A DNA stretch of 48,388 nucleotides from a virus. Each line of letters starts with the position of its first letter. Positions within the stretch are counted from its first letter, which is position 1. A program made the translations under genes and the position numbers. Under the pieces are notes generated by a model, which searched no databases, had not been told where the DNA came from, and saw only the letters and a program-made list of their open reading frames with translations. Location of the stretch: positions 1 to 48,388 of IMG/VR virus record IMGVR_UViG_3300032278_000015. One strand, 5' to 3'. Shown piece by piece: positions 9,058 to 15,622 of the stretch.

Positions 9058-9371
9058 AAATTAGCGGGGTTGCCCAAGGGCGCCTTGATGAAACTCTTAG
9101 GGACACTGAATATATGAGGGTGTCTGTGGACGGCGGCGGGTGTTCTGGGTTTATGGTGGGGTTCAAAAAAAGTTGCAGGCTGTTGCCATGCGCAGCCCCA
9201 GCGGAGGATATCTGGCTTTCCCACAACGTTATTTCTGACAAGTTATCATTAGCACTTCTCACAGACGGCGTGTTGGAGTGGGTTGATGATCCGTTTAACC
9301 CGAAGTTCAAAGTCGCTGTACCCGATACCAATGAGTGCGGTTGCGGGGACAGCTTTCAATTCAAAACGTAG
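9054..9371 (+). CDS. A-type iron-sulfur carrier (IscA/ErpA/HesB family)
   Basis: GTG start overlaps the previous stop (GTGA); 105 residues is the normal family length. The three conserved cysteines are present: C30 in GGGCSGF and C95/C97 in ECGCGDSF at the C-terminus. Family members accept Fe-S clusters and hand them to apo-enzymes. A phage copy could boost maturation of host or phage Fe-S proteins during infection. It is the last rightward gene here and meets the leftward cluster tail to tail, with an 11-bp 3' overlap. Confidence 0.9.
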   Translation: MKISGVAQGRLDETLRDTEYMRVSVDGGGCSGFMVGFKKSCRLLPCAAPAEDIWLSHNVISDKLSLALLTDGVLEWVDDPFNPKFKVAVPDTNECGCGDSFQFKT

Positions 9372-9669
9372 AATGGTGTTCCGACTCCCCAAAAGGATGT
9401 ATCCACGAACTTGGAGAGTCAATCGCCTTCCACACTATAGCCTGACGGCCACTCCTAGTTTTTCTACGCAAGCCGCTATCCATAGCCAACCCCTGCTTTA
9501 CCCCACCCCTAATTGCGGATGAGACAGACTGATGAGACCGGCTTAGTACCGTCTCAAGTTCATCGCATGTAAACCCGTTTGTTTCTCTGAGGCAGTCAAC
9601 TACCTGATAAATCAGTGTCTTTCGATTTATGCTTCTGTAAGCGGCTAGACTCGTCTCCTGCATCTTCAT
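9361..9669 (-). CDS. Winged-helix DNA-binding-type small protein
   Basis: ATG at 9669 has GGGGAGA upstream and is preferred over an in-frame start at 9762. The 102-residue product has helix-turn-helix character: TCDELETVLSRSHQSVSSAIRG as recognition helices, then a basic wing (RRKTRSGRQAIVWK). This resembles small phage proteins that read helix-turn-helix plus a TRSGR wing. Target DNA unknown. It is the last gene of the leftward operon. Confidence 0.75.
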   Translation of the reverse strand: MKMQETSLAAYRSINRKTLIYQVVDCLRETNGFTCDELETVLSRSHQSVSSAIRGGVKQGLAMDSGLRRKTRSGRQAIVWKAIDSPSSWIHPFGESEHHSTF

Positions 9670-9787
9670 GTTGCGCTCTCCCCGCCAAAAAAATAATGCG
9701 CCTGTAAAGGCTTTGAATATGCTCTTGACATCTTCTAATTTCCCCCTTGAGTTCTTTACCAATTTCGCACTCCAGTTTCCTACTCAT
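9596..9787 (-). CDS. Hypothetical small helical protein
   Basis: 63 residues. The ATG overlaps the upstream gene's stop (ATGAGTAG), and the last 74 nt lie inside the next gene. The first 35 residues are charged and helical (ECEIGKELKGEIRRCQEHIQ). Overlap-coupled starts fit this operon's style, but the long overlap lowers confidence. Confidence 0.45.
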   Translation of the reverse strand: MSRKLECEIGKELKGEIRRCQEHIQSLYRRIIFLAGRAQHEDAGDESSRLQKHKSKDTDLSGS

Positions 9788-9998
9788 TTTGAGAGCAGGT
9801 GTAGCAGACTAATTTGTTTTCGCCAGTTTTGGGAAATCTTGAGATGTGCAGGTGCCTACCGCACTTCCTGCATTGTTTAGTAAAGCCGCGAGACGGCCCC
9901 ATGAGAGAAAGCAGATGGCTTGCCACGACAACTGCGAGATTGAAACGTGGCACACTTAGCCAGCTATTGGTACCATCCGCTACTGTTCCAGTGCTCAT
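9780..9998 (-). CDS. Small zinc-finger protein
   Basis: 72 residues with AAAGGGG before the ATG at 9998. The C-terminal 35 residues hold a CxxC...CxxC pair (CRKCGRH and CYTCSQ), a compact zinc-ribbon-like knuckle. The N-terminal half is of low information, and an internal ATG at 9902 would give the zinc part alone. Start uncertain; function unknown. Confidence 0.55.
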   Translation of the reverse strand: MSTGTVADGTNSWLSVPRFNLAVVVASHLLSLMGPSRGFTKQCRKCGRHLHISRFPKTGENKLVCYTCSQNE

Positions 9999-10009
9999 AT
10001 TCTACCCCT

Positions 10010-10099
10010 TTAGATCATGTCCAGCATCCCACGAAGTGCTTGGATAGATGCGCTAATTGGTTGCAATCCGAGCACATGTTTACCGCGTTTTTTAGACAT
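10010..10099 (-). CDS. Very small basic ORF (29 aa)
   Basis: ATG at 10099 with GGAAAAG just before it. Product begins SKKRGKH and ends GMLDMI. It exactly fills the gap between the SSB-like gene and the zinc-finger gene, and its TAA runs into the next gene's AAAGGGG ribosome site. Placement supports it; length prevents a firm call. Confidence 0.45.
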   Translation of the reverse strand: MSKKRGKHVLGLQPISASIQALRGMLDMI

Positions 10100-10113
10100 C
10101 TTTTCCACATCTT

Positions 10114-10383
10114 TCAGAACGGCACGTCCTCATCTTCCTCTTCGGCAACCGCTTGTTGCGCTTGATATGAATTTCCGTACTTCTCTTCTGGCTCCTTGAT
10201 CGTCCCGCTAAAATATTTTTTGCCGTTTTTCTCCTTTAACCAAGCGGCCAATTCGACTTTCATTTCCCCACCATCTGGCAAGATCACTTTCGCACTACCA
10301 GTATGGCTTGGTGACTTTTCTGATTTTGGATTATGATTCCTAAAAAGGGAAAAGTTTCCGGGGTTGTGTTCAAACTCTGACAT
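10114..10383 (-). CDS. SSB-like / DUF736-like protein with acidic C-terminal tip
   Basis: ATG at 10383 has GGAGAAAG upstream. The 89-residue product has a beta-rich core (SAKVILPDGG, KVELAAWLKE, KKYFSGTIKEP). It ends EEEDEDVPF, which closely matches the acidic D/E-rich PF tip that single-stranded DNA-binding proteins use to recruit partners. It lies in the recombination operon with an exonuclease and an annealase, where an ssDNA-binding protein would fit. It is shorter than typical SSBs and the OB fold is not proven. Confidence 0.65.
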   Translation of the reverse strand: MSEFEHNPGNFSLFRNHNPKSEKSPSHTGSAKVILPDGGEMKVELAAWLKEKNGKKYFSGTIKEPEEKYGNSYQAQQAVAEEEDEDVPF

Positions 10384-10603
10384 AATCTTTCTCCGTGAAT
10401 GACCCGCAGGTGGTTGTGATAAAAAGATCGCTTCTGTGCTTTTCACAGTAGCCGATCACTGTCTTACCTTTATAGATGTACGACGGAAAGGTTGGTTCTG
10501 TTCTGTTCACCGCCCTCACTGGACAGAAATACACGCACAACTTACATGAACGAACCCGAAGGTGTGGCGATACAGTCGGGGGGCGCAATGGGCTAAGTTT
10601 CAT
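10370..10603 (-). CDS. Small cysteine-rich protein, possibly zinc-binding
   Basis: 77 residues. ATG at 10603 overlaps the exonuclease stop by 11 nt and follows CGAGG. Cysteines sit as CKLCVYFC, GYCEKH and TTCG, a possible zinc site. The basic N-terminus and small size suggest a nucleic-acid-binding accessory protein. Function unknown. Confidence 0.6.
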   Translation of the reverse strand: MKLSPLRPPTVSPHLRVRSCKLCVYFCPVRAVNRTEPTFPSYIYKGKTVIGYCEKHRSDLFITTTCGSFTEKDYVRV

Positions 10604-11216
10604 AAATAACCTCGGCGTCGATAACTCCTTCAAACTTCTTTCTTGGAGACCGTTTGGGTTCCTCATCCTTGGTAACGTGACTCCAAAAGTCTACCAGAAA
10701 TGGGAATATCCAATCCCAATATTCAATACTTCGCTTCACTTCCCAGACCCTTTGCCCTGCTGGTGACCAAGATTGGAAATGGCACTGCTTCATTTTTGTG
10801 CAAGCAAGCTGTCCCTGTATCTGCGCCATAAATTGATCGCTGATGAATTCATGCGGGTCACGCGAGCGGCACTTAGTTTCCAACACACCCACAGAAGGAA
10901 TGATGCCATCAGGTGAACAACCCAAGAAGTCGTGATCAGGATGAACAATAAGGCCACAATCATCAACGACATTGCCTGATAAAGTCTCATAAGCAAATTT
11001 CGCGACAGGCTCATATTGGGTTCCGAACTGCATCCATTCGTTGACCTCGACTATTTCTCTGCCCGTTTGGATTTTCCATAGCGCGGCCCTCGATTTGTAG
11101 GCGCCCTTAATATTTGCGGCTGATCCGAAGTTGGATGCGGTAAGTCTTTTGCGGCGTTCCGCAAACCACTCCGGACTCCTTTGTTTCAGTTCAGAAAGGG
11201 GCTTTGTCGCCTTCAC
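10593..11216 (-). CDS. YqaJ-type viral recombinase / lambda-exonuclease-fold nuclease
   Basis: A GTG at 11216 is chosen; a TTG at 11255 would add 13 residues. The PDDEXK core of YqaJ/lambda exonuclease is visible: RRKRLTASNFG, the QYEPVAKFAYE helix, GCSPDGII (catalytic Asp), VLETKCR (ExK) and MAQIQGQL. Such enzymes resect 5' strands of dsDNA to make 3' ssDNA. The gene directly follows and overlaps the ERF annealase, giving a complete Red-like pair for strand annealing and concatemer formation. Confidence 0.9.
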   Translation of the reverse strand: MKATKPLSELKQRSPEWFAERRKRLTASNFGSAANIKGAYKSRAALWKIQTGREIVEVNEWMQFGTQYEPVAKFAYETLSGNVVDDCGLIVHPDHDFLGCSPDGIIPSVGVLETKCRSRDPHEFISDQFMAQIQGQLACTKMKQCHFQSWSPAGQRVWEVKRSIEYWDWIFPFLVDFWSHVTKDEEPKRSPRKKFEGVIDAEVIYET

Positions 11217-11877
11217 GGGACTTGCTCTTTGCTCGTTCGTAGTCTGCTGGTGCAATTTTCACTCTATCCTTTTTGTCGGTTTTCTTCCAAGCATCGTTGA
11301 ATGAGGCTTCCCCCTTGAGTGCCGCGCCTTCCAACTTCTTCAGAACAACTTTGTCGGAAGTGGCTGGCATGTCCACGATATTAGCGTCGTCATCCCCGAT
11401 GACAGGAATGTTTGCGGCTAACTTTCTCTCAGTGCCAGTGATGCCAAGCAGGCCAGAAAGATGGTATCTCTTTCCGTATGTCAAACAGGCGCCAACCAGT
11501 TGTGCTTTGCTTGGGTCTTCACACCTTATGGATGCCACTGACCACAAATATTCTCCTGACTTGTGGCCAATCATTGTCCGGATGCAAATATCCTTCGGTG
11601 ATTCTCCCTTTTCCCAGCCCTGCATATAAAAGAGGTCATTGTCAGCCAGAGGTTTTTTTGCCGCTTGGCTTACCGCGTGAATGTCCGCGTACTTGCTGTG
11701 GAAGTATGGGTTCTCCTCTCCCTTTACCACCGGCTCGATTGCGGCCTGCGCTTTCGCCAAAGCCATAAACAGATTTGAGTGATTTGGGGAAACGAAAAAA
11801 AAACCGGGGGTTACCTCGATGTTCTCTGTTTCGGCATCTTCGGGAAAAAAATCGTCGGGGTTTTTCACTGCTTGCAT
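11191..11877 (-). CDS. erf: ERF-family single-strand annealing protein
   Basis: ATG at 11877 with AAGGA upstream; TAATG overlap with the preceding cistron. About 228 residues. ERF hallmarks: NPYFHSKYADIHAV (about residues 56-69), KPLADNDL, TMIGHKSGEYLW and ACLTYGKRYHLSGLLGI. ERF proteins form rings and anneal complementary ssDNA. The C-terminal third is Lys/Asp-rich and variable, as is usual. It works with the adjacent YqaJ nuclease and probably with the SSB-like protein. Confidence 0.92.
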   Translation of the reverse strand: MQAVKNPDDFFPEDAETENIEVTPGFFFVSPNHSNLFMALAKAQAAIEPVVKGEENPYFHSKYADIHAVSQAAKKPLADNDLFYMQGWEKGESPKDICIRTMIGHKSGEYLWSVASIRCEDPSKAQLVGACLTYGKRYHLSGLLGITGTERKLAANIPVIGDDDANIVDMPATSDKVVLKKLEGAALKGEASFNDAWKKTDKKDRVKIAPADYERAKSKSREGDKAPF

Positions 11878-12233
11878 TAGATGTTTCCTTTTCGTCGGTT
11901 GGCTTGTTCCGAACGCCACACTTCTATCTCTAAAATGTGCGTGTTGCGCTCATTATTCATGGTCTCATAGTCGGCTACACTGTTTTCAAAATCCTCTACC
12001 CATTTTCGATACTTCTGAGAGCGCATGGCGACCGCTTCCTTCTTGGCGACCGACCATCTTTCGCCTTTCTCAATAGCCATTTGCTCTGCCTCAAGGTAGG
12101 ATAATGCCTTCACAGTTTGCCGCTGATGTTCTTTGGATTTCATCAGGGCTTTCAGTTGAGCAACTTCACCGTCTGTCTGGGACAACTTCTCAAGAGCCTC
12201 AGACACTGATCGATCAGAGATCAACATCTTCAT
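11877..12233 (-). CDS. Conserved helical phage protein upstream of ERF
   Basis: 118 residues, charged and almost entirely helical, with the patterns KALSYLEAEQMAIEKGERW and IEVWRSEQANRR. Similar helical proteins ending in EVWR...NRR commonly sit next to phage recombination or replication genes. No catalytic motif. Its stop overlaps the ERF start by one base, so translation is likely coupled. Confidence 0.75.
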   Translation of the reverse strand: MKMLISDRSVSEALEKLSQTDGEVAQLKALMKSKEHQRQTVKALSYLEAEQMAIEKGERWSVAKKEAVAMRSQKYRKWVEDFENSVADYETMNNERNTHILEIEVWRSEQANRRKGNI

Positions 12234-12450
12234 CTACCCCCACTTCATCTATAAAGAACTCACAAATACGTCTTTCCTCTACCGTCATCGCTTTCAGTCC
12301 AGCACTTTTTCTGAGGACTGGGCGAAGCAACTCAGCTACCTCTTCTATGTTTTCAAGAATCGTGGTTCGCAAGAAGACTCTGTTGAGTAGTCTTTCTGAT
12401 GAGACAATAGGCAACTCCGTAATGCTTTCTCCAGAAATTTCATCAGCCAT
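12214..12450 (-). CDS. Hypothetical acidic protein
   Basis: ATG at 12450 with AAGGA about 13 nt upstream. 78 residues, acidic and helical, ending DEVGVDEDVDL. It starts within the end of the HNH gene (about 106-nt overlap) and ends inside the next gene (20-nt overlap). No family recognised. Confidence 0.65.
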   Translation of the reverse strand: MADEISGESITELPIVSSERLLNRVFLRTTILENIEEVAELLRPVLRKSAGLKAMTVEERRICEFFIDEVGVDEDVDL

Positions 12451-12692
12451 ATTGATTGGTCTTCCTTGAAATTGTGGAACTGCTGGTGAAACGTCTGATG
12501 ACAGATAACGTGCATAGGAAGCGTCAGGGTGTCTGATGCTTTTGTTCCCATCCCCCCAAGATTCAATCCGGGTATCGATATGCAATGGTGGGCGATTATT
12601 TGATTGTCGTCCCATCCTAATTCTCCGCACATGACACAGCATTGGTCGTTGTTCGCTACCCATTGTAAGTATTTCTTGTGCCGGAATCTCAT
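12345..12692 (-). CDS. HNH-type nuclease (DUF968-like)
   Basis: 115 residues. CCVMC (C19, C22), the AHHC pair (H35, H36), GLGGMG-like glycines, then ICHQTFH (C64, H65, H69) form a metal-bound HNH/beta-beta-alpha nuclease core as in DUF968-type phage proteins. A DNA nicking or recombination-related role is likely. The ATG lies directly in the U-tract of a terminator hairpin and has no clear SD. Its C-terminal 35 codons overlap the next gene in another frame. Confidence 0.8.
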   Translation of the reverse strand: MRFRHKKYLQWVANNDQCCVMCGELGWDDNQIIAHHCISIPGLNLGGMGTKASDTLTLPMHVICHQTFHQQFHNFKEDQSIWLMKFLEKALRSCLLSHQKDYSTESSCEPRFLKT

Positions 12693-12723
12693 AAAAAAAT
12701 GGGGGCGACTTGATGCCGCCCCC
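12690..12723 (-). terminator. Intrinsic terminator in the leftward operon
   Basis: On the minus strand, GGGGGCG and CGCCCCC (perfect 7-bp arms, 9-nt loop, 12701-12723) are followed by ATTTTTTTAT. This is a textbook intrinsic terminator, placed directly before the HNH gene. It would stop transcripts from the 13.4 kb promoter unless antiterminated. Confidence 0.75.
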
Positions 12724-12899
12724 TAATTGGCCCTATAGATGATGTCCGAGGCAAGTTCTCTCATAATTACCAATGAGAGCAGGAGGATAATCGGAGCCGT
12801 CATCACGACCCTACCGATATGGGACTCGGTAGGCACATCCGTTCAGTATCCAAAAATCAGCACGGCCAGCACAAACGCACAAGCCATTAGAAAATCCAT
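12723..12899 (-). pseudogene. Small two-TM reading frame broken by an in-frame TGA
   Basis: ATG at 12899 with AGAGG upstream begins an 18-residue hydrophobic segment (MDFLMACAFVLAVLIFGY) that ends at TGA (12843-12845). The same frame then continues to TAG at 12723 with a linker and a second hydrophobic segment (MTAPIILLLSLVIMRELAS). That part has its own ATG, with TAGGG just upstream. Either one small membrane gene has been interrupted, or there are two micro-ORFs in the same frame. Confidence 0.4.
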
Positions 12900-12911
12900 A
12901 TTGGCAACCTC

Positions 12912-13121
12912 TCAGGATTTGAAATAATTAAAGGGGTATTTTTCAAAAGGCATCAGCAACTTATCGTTCTTCAGCCGCTCGATCTCATCCCACTTGGAGC
13001 GGTGAACGTCGATGTATGGAATTGTCTTGACAACATCCTCATATTGCTCTCTGAGCATCGCGCTGTTTTTGCCCTCGCGTAGCGCGGTTATCAGAGCGTT
13101 TACTTTCGTTAGAGAATCCAC
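12912..13121 (-). CDS. Hypothetical small helical protein
   Basis: 69 residues from a GTG. Helical with a basic N-terminal part (VNALITALREGKN) and an aromatic C-terminus (FEKYPFNYF). It follows the zinc-finger gene by 12 nt. No strong SD and no recognisable domain. Confidence 0.65.
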   Translation of the reverse strand: MDSLTKVNALITALREGKNSAMLREQYEDVVKTIPYIDVHRSKWDEIERLKNDKLLMPFEKYPFNYFKS

Positions 13122-13133
13122 GATTTAGGTGTC

Positions 13134-13313
13134 TTAGATTTTCCACTCGATGTCTCTGGCCTTTGGGTGCGCCTTTGCGTTTAGTATGGCGGCGTGCCAA
13201 CATGGCCCGCATATAGGCAATTCGCCGGGTGCAGGTCTGGGCGTCCCGTCGAAATATTTCCTGTGAATAGACTTCTGACAGGAGCGGCATCGTTTCTCAT
13301 ATAGACCAGCCAT
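13134..13313 (-). CDS. Small zinc-ribbon-like protein
   Basis: ATG at 13313 is preferred; a TTG at 13349 extends the frame. 59 residues with CRSCQKSIH and CGPCWHA, two CxxC knuckles about 28 residues apart. First gene of the leftward cluster, immediately downstream of the control region, so probably expressed first. Could be a regulator or nuclease inhibitor; function unknown. Confidence 0.65.
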   Translation of the reverse strand: MAGLYEKRCRSCQKSIHRKYFDGTPRPAPGELPICGPCWHAAILNAKAHPKARDIEWKI

Positions 13314-13372
13314 CGATTCGTTTCTCGTAGTGTTCTTTTGGAAAGGCAATTCTGGCAGATACCGGCAGTTCC

Positions 13373-13394
13373 GTCAACAACTATTTTGGTTGAC
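13373..13394. promoter_or_regulatory. Operator-like inverted repeat GTCAAC/GTTGAC
   Basis: Perfect 6-bp arms at 13373-13378 and 13389-13394 separated by 10 bp, with an outer CCGTC/GACGG pair nearby. The right arm overlaps the -35 box of the rightward promoter and lies upstream of the leftward genes, so a bound protein could control both directions. Confidence 0.45.
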
Positions 13395-13419
13395 AAAAAG
13401 ACGGAAAAAGCACGACAAT
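13390..13419 (+). promoter_or_regulatory. Sigma70-like promoter for the rightward cluster
   Basis: TTGACA at 13390-13395, an 18-nt spacer, then GACAAT at 13414-13419. The -35 is perfect and the -10 matches 4 of 6. It points into the gene-free structured leader and the replication gene cluster. Confidence 0.55.
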
Positions 13420-13424
13420 AGGGT

Positions 13425-13640
13425 GTGGTTGCCCCTATCCACTGCCCCGCTTGTTTGGGCTGAAAAGGGGAGTTCGGGTGGTAATCGGGAACTGGAAACC
13501 CGCTATCGGCTCGTCGCTGATTCTATTGATGCGGCCCTGTCGCCCACGCCCGTCGGGTAGAAGAGAAGGCGAGTCCCCGCATAGGCTCACGATCCAAAGA
13601 CAGCCTTCCAGACGAAAGTCTGCACATGGGTAAGGCTATG
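13425..13640 (+). ncRNA. Candidate structured leader or small RNA
   Basis: About 215 nt without a credible gene, directly downstream of the promoter. A nested fold is visible: ATGCGG (about 13529) pairs CCGCAT (about 13577); inside, TCGCC pairs GGCGA; innermost CCCG-T-CGGG. Further on, CAGAC-GAAA-GTCTG (13609-13622) is a perfect hairpin with a GNRA tetraloop. It does not match any RNA family I can name. It could be a 5' leader of the replication gene or an independent RNA. Confidence 0.45.
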
Positions 13641-13650
13641 GAGAAGCAGA

Positions 13651-14262
13651 ATGGACGAGATGATAAGACTAAGTAAGGAACAAAAAAGTACCTTGGTTAC
13701 TTTGTTTGAGGCTTGGTGGTCGAGGCTCCCAAAGGGTGTTGGTGCGAAGGTAGGAAAGGGTGCCGCTAGGGATGCGTGGATAAAGAAATTCAAGCTGGTT
13801 GGGAAAAGTCATTGGGAAGAGTTGAACGAAGTAATTTGTCAGAGCCTTGAGGCGCAAGAGGAGTACCGTAAGCGTGTTATTCGCCGTTTTCCCGATGAGC
13901 ATGAACGCAAACGTGCCGGTATTTTTCTACCATCGAGGCCGCATCCAGCAACATGGTTGAGCCAAGAAAGGTGGCATGATGAAGTTGCTGAGATAAAGCC
14001 GGATTTTGAATACCGATCAGATAGCGTGCGTGGTTGTTCGCAATGCCCGAAAGATACGGCTGTGCTTGTTGATGATGTCGGATATTGTGCGTGGTGTTGG
14101 CAGAAGAAATTTGCGCCAGCATCTTTGGGCGCCTTGCGGGATAAGGCTAGGGAATTGGGTTTAGTAAAGCGACAGGGAGAGACTATTGAGGACGTTGCTG
14201 TCAGGGCGAGAGAAATCTTGAAGACTAAATCGAAGGCGTGGTCTAACCATTTTGGTGCGTAA
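13651..14262 (+). CDS. Replication-initiation / helicase-loader-like protein with zinc ribbon
   Basis: ATG at 13651 with GGAG upstream; 203 residues. The N-terminal half follows the pattern of phage replication proteins: FEAWWSRLPKGVGAKVGK, AWIKKFKL, then RPHPATWLSQERWHDE, the PHPATWL(N/S)xxRW motif seen at the end of many DnaT/O-like or loader-associated proteins. A CSQC...CAWC zinc ribbon follows (about residues 130-155), and then a helical tail. First gene after the structured leader, which fits an early replication role. The exact function (origin binding or helicase loading) is inference. Confidence 0.75.
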   Translation: MDEMIRLSKEQKSTLVTLFEAWWSRLPKGVGAKVGKGAARDAWIKKFKLVGKSHWEELNEVICQSLEAQEEYRKRVIRRFPDEHERKRAGIFLPSRPHPATWLSQERWHDEVAEIKPDFEYRSDSVRGCSQCPKDTAVLVDDVGYCAWCWQKKFAPASLGALRDKARELGLVKRQGETIEDVAVRAREILKTKSKAWSNHFGA

Positions 14263-14470
14263 TAAGGTGGACATACAGACAAGTGTGGTTGGTCGGACTC
14301 TGAAACAAAGACCAGAGCCGACTCATTGGGAGCGAAAGTTTACAAGTAAGCGGGCCAAGTGGAATTGGATGCAGGAGCATATGCCGGAAGCCTGTGAGTT
14401 GGCGCATGAAGTCAAAAAGCACTTTGGAAGAATAGAGAGTGTCGTTATTAAATCGCCAATAAAAAAATGA
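14252..14470 (+). CDS. Hypothetical small basic protein
   Basis: Up to 72 residues from TTG at 14252; GTG at 14255 or 14267 are alternatives. Basic and Trp-rich (THWERKF, KRAKWNWMQEHMPEACELA), ending in a Lys tail. It overlaps the previous stop and is ATGA-coupled to the next gene. Possibly nucleic-acid binding. Confidence 0.6.
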   Translation: MVRNKVDIQTSVVGRTLKQRPEPTHWERKFTSKRAKWNWMQEHMPEACELAHEVKKHFGRIESVVIKSPIKK

Positions 14471-14766
14471 GAGATAAAGTTAAGGAATGCACTGGGTGTG
14501 GTGTTGTAAAGCCTGTGAATTTTTTTTACACGGACAAGAGAGCGCCCGATGGACGTGTCACCAAATGCCGAAGTTGCCTAGCCGGGGCGCGAAAGCAGGC
14601 CACTGGTGTCAGCAAGCACACCGTTTTGGTGCGGGACGTGCCTTGCGATGACTGCGACAACTTCCAGTACTGTGGAGACGAGGGCTTGATGTGTGCAAAT
14701 TTCGAGCATTGGATGGTGTTGGCCAAGCCTAATGACAAGCCAAAGATTCCCGACAGATTTGTTTAA
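14467..14766 (+). CDS. Double zinc-knuckle protein
   Basis: 99 residues, ATGA-coupled. An N-terminal CTGCG/CRSC pair (a treble-clef type seen near HNH proteins) is followed by a second CDDC...YC...MC cluster (about residues 60-78). No HNH catalytic triad is evident. A T9 run lies 20 nt after the stop but lacks a convincing hairpin. Confidence 0.7.
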   Translation: MRDKVKECTGCGVVKPVNFFYTDKRAPDGRVTKCRSCLAGARKQATGVSKHTVLVRDVPCDDCDNFQYCGDEGLMCANFEHWMVLAKPNDKPKIPDRFV

Positions 14767-14805
14767 CGTGCTCCTCTGGGTTTTTTTTTGTGCTTTTGTT
14801 GGTAG

Positions 14806-15177
14806 ATGATGACAAGTACTTTAGAGGAAGAGTTGTTTCTCCAAGTTGACGCAGCGAGAGTGCCTCTTCCTGAAAGGGAGGTTCGGTTTCATCCGACGAG
14901 AAAGTGGAGATTTGATTTTTATTGGCCAGATTTGATGGTGGCTGTGGAAGTTGAGGGAGGCATATGGGTGAGGGGTCGTCACAATCGCCCAGCATCTTTC
15001 ATTAAGGATTGCGAGAAATACAACGAGGCGGCACTCATGGGGATTACTGTTTTGCGGGTGACAGACAAACAAATCAAGGATGGTTCCGCGCTCGATTGGA
15101 TAAGGAGAGCGGTAGATGGACGCAAACACATTCCCGTCGGCTCACGACGCAATAGCATGGGCAGTAAGGCGCCGTAA
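14806..15177 (+). CDS. PDDEXK-fold endonuclease (Vsr/DUF559-like)
   Basis: 123 residues. The core RKWRFDFYWPDLMVAVEVEGG gives the Asp and ExE of a PDDEXK site, followed by HNRPASF...DCEKYN and the GITVLRVT strand, a layout shared by phage Vsr/DUF559-like nucleases. Likely a DNA nuclease in replication or recombination. The start is weakly supported (no good SD). It overlaps the next gene by 62 nt. Confidence 0.8.
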   Translation: MMTSTLEEELFLQVDAARVPLPEREVRFHPTRKWRFDFYWPDLMVAVEVEGGIWVRGRHNRPASFIKDCEKYNEAALMGITVLRVTDKQIKDGSALDWIRRAVDGRKHIPVGSRRNSMGSKAP

Positions 15178-15622
15178 CATTCCGATTATCGAGAGGTCGA
15201 GTGTTCACGCGATGGGTAAGAAAAAGGCTGTTTTTGAATGGATGCCGGGGTTGGATGCTTGGGAAAAACTAGCCGAAGCGGTCTACATCTTCAAGGCAAT
15301 AGAGCGTACTTGCACAAAACTGGAAATGGTTGTTTTGGAGACGTACTATATGGGTGGGACGAATGAATTGGCAGACAGTTTGGCTGGAAAGATTGGGCGG
15401 GAACTGCGCAGGGATAAGTGGTTTGTCGCTGATGTCTTACGCCAATGGGCGAGAGAACGACCCCGGCACAATTTGAAATGGTGGTCAAAAAAATATAAAG
15501 TCCACGAAAGTACGGTAAGAAGGTGGCAGGGTGATGTCATCGACAGGCTCGACATTATGCTGAAAGCGTCGCTAACTGGTGCCGATCATGCTCTAAAAGA
15601 GTCGGGTCACGTCGATTATTGA
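15116..15622 (+). CDS. HTH-containing phage protein, possible transcription regulator
   Basis: ATG at 15116 follows AAGGAGAGCGGTAG. 168 residues, helical. A conserved-looking block WFVADVLRQWARERPRH precedes WWSKKYKVHESTVRRWQGDV, a helix-turn-helix with a clear recognition helix (ESTVRRWQ). Position at the end of the early rightward block would suit an antiterminator or late regulator, but that is inference from context only. Confidence 0.7.
   Translation: MDANTFPSAHDAIAWAVRRRNIPIIERSSVHAMGKKKAVFEWMPGLDAWEKLAEAVYIFKAIERTCTKLEMVVLETYYMGGTNELADSLAGKIGRELRRDKWFVADVLRQWARERPRHNLKWWSKKYKVHESTVRRWQGDVIDRLDIMLKASLTGADHALKESGHVDY

Noticed and set aside
12739-12927. Plus-strand 62-residue frame
   Set aside because: Lies opposite the small TM frame and runs into a leftward gene; no SD and no protein character.
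13181-13396. Minus-strand frame with two CxxC-like cysteines
   Set aside because: TTG start and a C-terminal half that is the shadow of the zinc-ribbon gene; only the control-region part is unique.
13440-13625. Cobalamin-riboswitch-like features (GGGGA..., CCCGC, CAGAC-GAAA-GTCTG near the end)
   Set aside because: The conserved core and B12-box spacing do not fit; resemblance is superficial.
13451-13633. Plus-strand frame in the leader region
   Set aside because: Arg/Pro-rich composition typical of GC-rich noncoding sequence, TTG start, no SD; base-pairing structure explains the region better.
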